This document shows positions 58,271-64,000 of a DNA stretch of 64,000 nt, piece by piece. The DNA comes from Emydura subglobosa (lineage: Eukaryota; Chordata; Testudines; Chelidae): assembly GCA_007922225.1 (NCBI GenBank), contig ML679970.1:39353460-39417459 (forward strand), given 5' to 3'. The notes under the pieces were generated by a model, which searched no databases, was not told where the DNA came from, and worked only from the letters and a program-made list of their open reading frames with translations. Every line of letters begins with the position of its first letter. Positions within the stretch are counted from its first letter, which is position 1. Position numbers and translations under genes: made by a program.

Positions 58271-59196
58271 ACCTATATTAACAGGACTCTGGAAATAAAC
58301 CAAGGATGCCAGAAAAAGAGCTACTCTTTCTAAACACAGCCCTCAAGTCTTCAGATACAAGGCTTCCCCTCCCCCCCGCTTCTTGTCGAAAACAAGATTT
58401 GCCAAAGAAAGGTGACAATTACCACTAAATCCTACTTTAAACCCATATCACGTCCTCCTCACCAAGCATTCCATTATGGATCCCGCTGTCTGAGCTGTAG
58501 AACTCTGCCCATTTGGAATAATGGCTGCACACGTGCTGGTTTGTTACAGAAAAGTCACTCAGGAGGGCAAGTCTGTGCATGCTGGCTTGTTGTTGGAGGG
58601 CTGCTCAGAAGCGACAGGTTGCACTCCCTACTTTGCTATGATTGGGTCCACTCAGGAACACTGAGGGCTGCTGGGACAGAACTGAATCTGAAGCATTAGT
58701 TCTGGAATCTCCTATCAGACCCTCTAAAAGAATGTGTAGACTTTGAAAGTAGATGTTTAAAAATAAAAAGAAGTCAAAATAGGTCTGATTTTAGACCTAC
58801 CAACCAACCTTAAGTTCTTTTTCCAGGGCAAGACTTACAGTGTTCATTATGAACTAAAAGTGCCATCTAATGCATGGAGAAGTTTCATTTTTTTTCATAT
58901 GTATTTGCAGCTTCAACTAAATGAGATGCTTGGAATTGAGATTAATTCCCTCCATGCTAGATTCCCATGTCTATTTGTTGCTCTAGCTGAGTGAGCAAAT
59001 AAGCTCTGTCTGACCATCTGAGGAAGCTGAAACATCTGCAGACTCGGACACCAGCCCCAGCTCCTTTCTGATGATCCTCCAGATGTAATCCTCCACCAGC
59101 AATGGATGCACCAATGACCATCTGCAGAGATTGGAATACTGGGAAATGCAATGGAGGGCCAGGTTAGCATTGCTATGCAGAGTTCCAATAGATGAC
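58271..59196 (-). other. HEMK1: Probable HEMK1 3' UTR and adjoining sequence
   Basis: Lies directly downstream of the HEMK1 stop on the minus strand. No conserved element recognised; the extent of the UTR is unknown. Confidence 0.35.
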
Positions 59197-59296
59197 TCAG
59201 CAAGAAACTCCAGGGAAATGCATGCTGGGACAAACAAAGCCATTCTTGCAGCTTCTGTCACCAGCTTTATGCTTTTGGATGTGTAGGAACCTTGGC
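59197..59296 (-). CDS. HEMK1: HEMK1 terminal coding exon and stop codon
   Basis: After a CCTCAACAG acceptor the minus strand opens with G, which completes lysine, then reads PRFLHIQKHKAGDRSC and runs on to a TGA at 59199-59197. P-R-F-L-H-I is the closing strand motif of HEMK1, so the annotation of all three exons is mutually supporting. About 26 residues follow F-L-H-I here, whereas the human protein, as I remember it, stops within a few residues. The tail is cysteine-containing and not recognisable as a domain; it may be unconserved read-out to the next stop. The 3' UTR must lie below 59197. No strong AATAAA is apparent on the minus strand until a TTTATT on the plus strand near 58186, which sits in a SINE-like tail. 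Confidence 0.85.
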
Positions 59297-59636
59297 CTGT
59301 TGAGGACAAGAATGAACACAGCATTACGTTTTGTCCGGGAGAATATGAATCCACACCTACCATGTAAAGCCGCAATTTTTCATGAAGGATAATCTCATCA
59401 GATCGTGTCAATACTGAGGTGAGTCAGAAATGCTTGGCAGTGGGCCCACTACAGGATAAACTAGAAGGTTGAGGAGTTTGAAGGGTACGGATGTTTAGGA
59501 AGGGATTGCACTAGCCTGTGACTTCTAGTCCCCGAGTTTAACCTCAAGACACAAGGGTGCAGAAGTGACTGTACCCAGCGCTGCATGCACTTGCATATAG
59601 TTAGAGGGAACAGTCGGTAGAAGAGAAAACACTTAC
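59297..59636 (-). other. HEMK1: HEMK1 last intron (340 bp)
   Basis: Short intron with GTAAGT at its 5' end and CAG at its 3' end on the minus strand. No repeat is recognised in it. Long open frames that cross it in other phases have no similarity I can name. Confidence 0.8.
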
Positions 59637-59750
59637 TTGCCAAAGAAGTCCTTGTGGGTGGCAGAGACAGAGAGGGACAAGTCAGGGCGACTCCGCAGCC
59701 AGCTCTCCACCATCTCTAGGTGTCTGGGATCAACTTCTAGAAACACACTT
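59637..59750 (-). CDS. HEMK1: HEMK1 penultimate exon
   Basis: This 114-bp exon is bounded by TTTTCAG upstream and GTAAGTG downstream on the minus strand. Joined to the previous exon (GG plus A) it continues [11 protein letters not shown], then [13 protein letters not shown] and a stretch ending [13 protein letters not shown] is the vertebrate HEMK1 form of the penultimate core strand (LEIG in bacterial PrmC). The following amphipathic helix, V-E-S-W-L, packs on the sheet. It ends with AA of a split lysine codon, completed by the G that opens the last exon. The intron on its 5' side is about 3.1 kb and carries transposon insertions; the one on its 3' side is only 340 bp. The reading frame is intact. 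Confidence 0.93.
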
Positions 59751-60209
59751 CTGAAAACACGTGTGTGGGGATGTGGAGAGGAAACAAACACATTTTGTTT
59801 GACCAGCCTGAAAATATCAGACTCTTTCCTAGGATGGCCCAGGTAGCTCTGTGGAAGTATCCATCTGACCAGCTCCTGTGGTCTGTGAAACTCTGGAACC
59901 CAATGACCCAAAAACAACTAACTGCACTTGACTGTCCAGTCACAGTGGTCATGGAGCTAACACATTTAAGATACTAAAGAAACCTTTACTTACAGTGAGT
60001 AAAGGCTGAGTTCAGTAGGACTCCTCATAGAGCATAGTACTATTCAACCTGTGTAATTAAAGTTTGGTCACTGAGATGCAGGCCTGGGATTATGGCCCGT
60101 GAATCAGTAAACCTGTAATAAAGACAGCACTAGGTATGGCTTCCTGGACAGGCCAGAGATTTAGGGAAATGGCAGGCTACTGGTAAAGGGCAAGCTGTAG
60201 GCTATAAAC

Positions 60210-60536
60210 CAGGGGTGGGCAAACTACAGCTCGTGGGCCGCATACAGCCTGTCTGAGCTTTTCATCAGGCCCTCCAGCTCAACCGGTGGTCCGCGGAAAA
60301 GTTGCAGAACAAGCTGTGTGGCGTGGCAGCGACAGCCATTCCCCCGCTTTCCAGACCCACCCCTTCCCCCCCTCCCTTCTCCCACCACATGGGCCCAGCA
60401 GCGCCCTGGCTGGAGTCATTCCCGGCCCCAAGCAGCACTGCGCAGCAGCCCCTTCCCCCCTGCTCCTCTGTATGCCTTGCCATACAATTTCTATACGTAG
60501 ATGTGGCCTTCAGGCCAAAACGTTTGCCCACTCCTG
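60210..60536. mobile_element. Non-autonomous hAT element in HEMK1 intron (327 bp)
   Basis: The element starts CAGGGGTGGGCAAAC and ends with the reverse complement of CAGGAGTGGGCAAAC, giving terminal inverted repeats that differ at one position in 15. It is flanked by a perfect 8-bp target duplication, ctataaac, at 60202-60209 and 60537-60544. Eight-base duplications and CAGNG-type ends are diagnostic of the hAT superfamily. The interior is GC-rich and has no transposase frame, so it must have been moved in trans. It lies inside the 3.1-kb HEMK1 intron. Confidence 0.88.
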
Positions 60537-60804
60537 CTATAAACTGTAATTGAATGATGGTAGTAACAATTCTCCTCTTGCATAAGTTGGGTGGTGCAAA
60601 GTCCCCGTAGGTGATAGTCATAAAAAAAAATTGTATCTGTAAAGCATTCCCACCAAGCTGCTTGAGGCAACGTACAATAAATGTCTTCATAACTCAGCCT
60701 GATAAAATCACTCTCATAAAACAGCAAATCAAAGAACGTATAGCATGGGACCGTACAAAAGAGGGAGGGAGAAAAGGTCTAGGTAAGAGGAAAGTAGTCT
60801 AGGG

Positions 60805-60982
60805 CAATCAATAGGCGACTGCAGGCCAAATCCAAACCGCCAGATGCTTTTGAACGGACCCCGAAATCTTTTTATTTACTTATCATCATCATCATTTTTA
60901 ATTATTTTCTCTGGAGTCTGGACCTTGACTGCACCTTGACCAAGAAATCTGGACCTTGACAAAAAATAATTGATTACCCTTG
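60805..60982. mobile_element. Second non-autonomous hAT-like element in HEMK1 intron (178 bp)
   Basis: Flanked by a perfect 8-bp duplication gtctaggg at 60797-60804 and 60983-60990. The ends carry caatcaat on the left and attgattaccc on the right, which pair as inverted repeats, but the left end appears to have lost a few bases. The interior holds a short internal repeat built on 'ctggaccttgac' and a TCA microsatellite near 60882-60893. No coding capacity. Confidence 0.7.
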
Positions 60983-60994
60983 GTCTAGGGATTA

Positions 60995-61130
60995 GGCTGC
61001 TAGCCTGGATTTGGGAGACTGTAGAAAATGCCCTTCTTTGCCACAGACTCTGTGTAACACTGGGCAAGTTTCTCTGGGACTCAGTTCTCCTTCTGTTCTC
61101 CGTACTGTACTCCTTCAGCACTGCCCTGCC
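60995..61130 (+). mobile_element. Degenerate tRNA-headed SINE fragment
   Basis: Carries the order seen in other SINE copies of the window: a tRNA-like head, then 'tgtgtaacactgggcaagttt' style text equivalent to the 'gaccttgggcaagtcac' block, then a T/C-rich stretch. The 3' tail is absent. It sits immediately after the 178-bp hAT element. Confidence 0.45.
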
Positions 61131-62877
61131 TCACTGGCACTTGGATACTATGGTAATGGGGGACATCTAAGCCTTCATCTCTGTCTATTTTAGAAACTAA
61201 CAGGGAGTGGGTGACAACAGAGGCCACTGCAGTCTGAATGACTGATCCTGGAGCACTAGGATGAGATGGGAGGGCTGGACAGATCTGAGGTTTTGCCAGA
61301 GGAACCAGAGAGCCTGAGTCCCCTCTCACTGGACCATCACACCAGGGTAGCTGCATTGAGGGCAATGGCAATAGCTCCTGATGTAAACCAGTGTGAGAAG
61401 AGTCTATCTCCAGCCTGCTTGTCTGAATCTCATCACCTGACATGCAGCGTTGGTTTCAGTCCATTTCTGGCTAGACAGGGACCCAACTCAACCTTGCCAG
61501 ATGCTCCCCCATCAGATGTCTCAGCAGAGAGGGCAAGGACTAGCTGAGCCTGTACTCCATACTTTAACCTTTCATCCCTTGAAGTGGGTGCTGCAGGTTG
61601 GGCATGACTCACATAAATGTGGGTGGAGGCTTGCATTGTGGCGACTCATGCTGTTCCACTTCAGTGGATACTTAGGGGACACCCGTTTCTAGAACTATCA
61701 ACGCAGCAGCTTTCAGCAGCTGTAAATTCACCCCAGGTTCATAGCAGGGACCTTGGAATATAAAGCTTTCCACGTACATGGGTAGTGTCTTTACGGCTGT
61801 CACTTAACTATGTGAATTCACCCCAAGGCTTCTGGAACTGATTGCAGCCACTGGCAGTGTCGTAGGCTATAAAATGAACTGCCAAAGAAGAGCCAAACCC
61901 CAACCATATGCGCCTCTGAAAATCCCCAAGCCTTCTCACAATGAATGCTGTCTTTACCTTAGCAAAATTAATCACATTCCTGGCCTTGGATCTCATTCCT
62001 GGCCTTAAAAGCTCCCTCCCATCAACATCAGCTCCACCTTAAAACACAAAATAAGCACTCCACAGTCTTCAATCCTGCGAAACCCTGAAGAGGATCTTGT
62101 CCTTCAATGGTCACATCGAGCTCTAAAAACGAATAGAGCTCCATGTCTGCACCCTGAAGCACAGCGACACTGAATATTCCAGCTCCAACTTCCCACAACA
62201 GGAGATTTTCAGTGACTTCTCTTAGGCTGGGAAAAAGTTAGACTTTCACACAAGACATGTAGAATGTCCTGGCTAAGTAAAGGGCTACAGTGCTGCTCTC
62301 TAGTATTCCATGAGGGGCATCACACGGTAGTGAATGGAAACAGGGAATATCCTGGTAATTTATCATGGAGAAGATTAATCACTCAAGAAACAACCCCCGA
62401 GATGATTTTTCTCCCTCCTGGGATGTTTTACAAAGTATTTACCACAGTCCATAGACAGGGGTGTCCACAGCATTTCTTTCTCCCAGATACCACTCCACTT
62501 AGCCTTTTTTTTCTTTTCTGCTCTCCCTTTCCATCTCTTCACCTGCTATTCCCTTCTCTCTGCTTTTCCTCACTTCTATAACTTTTAGGGGCCTTCTTAA
62601 ATAATGACCACCAAGCAACAATACCAAGCAGCTGGGATCACTTGCATGGCGCATAATCCCCATCTGATTGTGTTAATATCAGTAAATCTTTACTAATGCA
62701 TGTGGCATTCTTATGTTGAGAGGGAATGGCTTTTTTCCCTTCTTTTCTTATGTGCATTTGACTTCTCCTTGTATCTGCTTATATTTCTGAATATAAACTA
62801 TGAGTGAGGATAGGCAGAAGGTATGAAAAGTCAAATATAGACAGGCATTATGATTGTGTTAAAGTATCAGCACTTAC
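61131..62877 (-). other. HEMK1: Remainder of the large HEMK1 intron
   Basis: No further exon is needed, because the exons either side join in phase. Contents seen are a repeated 'attcctggcctt' phrase near 61976-62008 and a C/T-rich tract at about 62505-62585. No mobile element is recognised with confidence in this part. Confidence 0.6.
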
Positions 62878-62973
62878 CCATTATCCTTCAGGACACAAGG
62901 AGCCAGAGCCAGAATTTTTTTGATCACTCTCATCCCATCATTACCCCCATCCAGGGCATCCAGGTCCTCATAA
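62878..62973 (-). CDS. HEMK1: HEMK1 internal exon, third from last: C-terminal half of the methyltransferase fold
   Basis: HEMK1 is the metazoan mitochondrial member of the HemK/PrmC family. It transfers a methyl group from S-adenosylmethionine to the glutamine of the GGQ motif of translation release factors. This 96-bp exon reads YEDLDALDGGNDGM, then ILALAPCVLKDNG, which is the family block that follows the catalytic NPPY segment (acidic lead-in, L-D-G-G-x-D-G, then a helix ending before the next strand). On the minus strand it is preceded by a pyrimidine stretch and CAG, and followed by GTAAGTG. One base of a split codon opens it and GG closes it, so it joins in phase to the exon at 59637-59750. 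The NPPY exon is not visible up to base 64000, so the gene enters the window from the right. Assignment is by recognition of the family sequence, not by a search. Confidence 0.9.
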
Positions 62974-63344
62974 CTGGAGGTTGAACACAAGGGATGAAAT
63001 CTCTCCGTTACCCACCTTTACATACAGCAGTAAAATGTGTTCATAGTAGTATCTCCCACTGGAAACAAGCACCAGAGGTTTCTCTGTGCACATGAAAGCA
63101 ATGGCTTGTGGGGCTGTGTCCCAGTGGAAAAGTCACAGTAATTTTGGAATTTGCAAAGAGGGAGCTTTCTAAGATACCTATGGTGACCCAAAGGGTGGCA
63201 TGTGTCATAGAGGGAGTTATTAGACTGCCACTAGGACTAGGCTGAGAGTGTCTTGGGCAATCATCATCAGGTATTCCTGATCTTCTGTTGACAGCTATAG
63301 CACTGCTCCTGCCAATTGTATTTAATAACAAGAGTAATTCTTAG
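62974..63344 (-). other. HEMK1: HEMK1 intron, 5' of the 62878-62973 exon
   Basis: Begins with the acceptor polypyrimidine region (minus strand). No N-P-P-Y-coding exon or other coding block was seen here. Confidence 0.5.
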
Positions 63345-63545
63345 CTCTGGTACTGGTCTTTTCCTCTCAAAGTGCTTTACAAAGATGGATAAATGTTTTA
63401 TTCCCATTTTACTCCTGGGGAAACTGAGGCAAGGAGTGGTTAAATGACTTGTTTTCGGTGCCACAGCATATTCAGGGTGGAATGTGGACTAGAACCGAGG
63501 TCTCCTGACTTGTCATCTGGTGCCCACGGCACTGCCTCCTCAGCC
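63345..63545 (-). mobile_element. SINE (MIR-like core), antisense
   Basis: On the plus strand it runs 'aaagtgctttacaaa', then 'cattttac', 'ggggaaactgaggca', and 'aaccgaggtctcctgac'. This is the reverse complement of the SINE order head, 'gggcaagtcac', 'cctcagtttcccc', 'gtaaaatggg', tail. The tRNA-like head is partly preserved near 63500-63545. Several mismatches mark it as old. Confidence 0.65.
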
Positions 63546-63880
63546 TAAGGGCACTGACCAGAACTGCAACTTGCTTGGCTAGTAAGCAGAATTATTATTA
63601 TTCAAGGCTTCAGCTGGGCTGCTAGGTGCACTTATGTCATCTCTGCACTTCTCACAGTTGGAAGGGAAAAGTGGGCAGATGAGTAGGTGGCAGAACAACA
63701 TATCACTTTTTCTTCTGGTTCAAACACTGCCAACAGCCATGTTGAGATGCCCTCTAACCTAACATAGAGCAGTACAATACAGAAGGATCTACCTAGTTCA
63801 GAAAAGTTTGAATTTGCACATCATTACTACAGGAAGTTTTCACCTTTCAGAGATGGAGTTTTTGGGGACTGACGTCATGC
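63546..63880. other. Unassigned intronic or upstream sequence
   Basis: No coding exon, transposon end or tandem repeat recognised; a short run of ATT triplets lies near 63591-63602. Confidence 0.4.
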
Positions 63881-64000
63881 CAGATGTTGGGCTAAGGAAC
63901 CAGTTCTAACCCCCAGTTATATCAATACTGTGGGTGTCAGATGTTGGGCTAAGGAACCAGTTCTAAACCCCAGTTATATCAATATTGTGGGATACCAGCG
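63881..64000. repeat. 57-bp minisatellite, at least two units, running off the window
   Basis: Unit 1 is 63881-63937 and unit 2 is 63938-63994; both begin cagatgttgggctaaggaac. They differ at about five positions (two isolated substitutions and the last three bases). The sequence after unit 2 does not clearly restart the unit, so the array may be only a duplication. Confidence 0.8.

Noticed and set aside
59197..59411. 142-codon minus frame overlapping the last HEMK1 exon
   Set aside because: It reads the exon in a different phase and crosses the acceptor site; the spliced frame explains the conserved P-R-F-L-H-I instead.
1..64000. CRISPR arrays, operons, ribosome-binding sites, rRNA
   Set aside because: No regularly spaced repeats and no prokaryotic gene structure; the window is a vertebrate nuclear sequence.

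Overview
The window reads as a non-coding, repeat-rich piece of a sauropsid nuclear genome, most likely a turtle. The grounds are the repeat set: CR1 LINEs of several ages ending in short ATTCTATGA-type repeats, tRNA-headed SINEs with a LINE-like tail, DIRS and Ty3/Gypsy retroelements, an LTR, and many short hAT- and Harbinger-like elements. A crocodilian is the main alternative. There is no operon structure and no dense coding sequence. The annotation therefore consists of one split host gene and a stratified set of mobile elements.

The one host gene I can support is HEMK1 (mitochondrial N5-glutamine methyltransferase for release factors) on the minus strand at the right end. Three consecutive exons are visible at 62878-62973, 59637-59750 and 59197-59296. 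Their splice sites are canonical and their phases match across both junctions, and they encode the C-terminal end of the protein to the stop codon. The catalytic N-P-P-Y exon and the promoter lie beyond base 64000. The larger intron holds two small hAT elements, each with perfect 8-bp target duplications.

Region by region. 1-5.8 kb: nothing recognisable except a pyrimidine tract. 5.8-7 kb: the 3' end of a Ty3/Gypsy element with one LTR (minus), then a hAT-like element. 7-19.5 kb: mostly unassigned, with CR1 and SINE pieces, a purine-rich tract, small palindromic repeats, and a Harbinger-like MITE sitting inside a SINE. 19.56-20.54 kb: a GC-rich insert with 39-bp tandem units that read as a 13-residue W-E-P-E-E repeat. 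22.5-28.1 kb: a nearly complete but dead 5-kb DIRS tyrosine-recombinase retroelement (minus) inserted into an older CR1 relic. 31.2-32.6 kb: a young CR1 (plus) and a MITE. 34.26-34.88 kb: a head-to-head repeat around a 400-base N gap whose two sides share 29 identical bases. 42.1-42.8 kb: a probable solo LTR (minus). 44.7-47.3 kb: a CR1 copy (minus) that keeps ORF1, endonuclease and part of the RT but lacks its 3' end. 50-55.7 kb: CR1 pieces, SINEs and two copies of a ~121-bp hAT MITE. 58-64 kb: HEMK1 and a 57-bp minisatellite at the window edge.

Functionally, only HEMK1 would be expected to make a cellular protein. Every mobile-element reading frame seen is frameshifted, truncated or has lost key residues. 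The nesting (DIRS in CR1, MITE in SINE, palindromic repeat in SINE) gives a relative order of insertions. I did not find a new coding system. The least explained items are the palindromic repeat family, the GC-rich 39-bp-repeat insert, and the contig join at the N gap.
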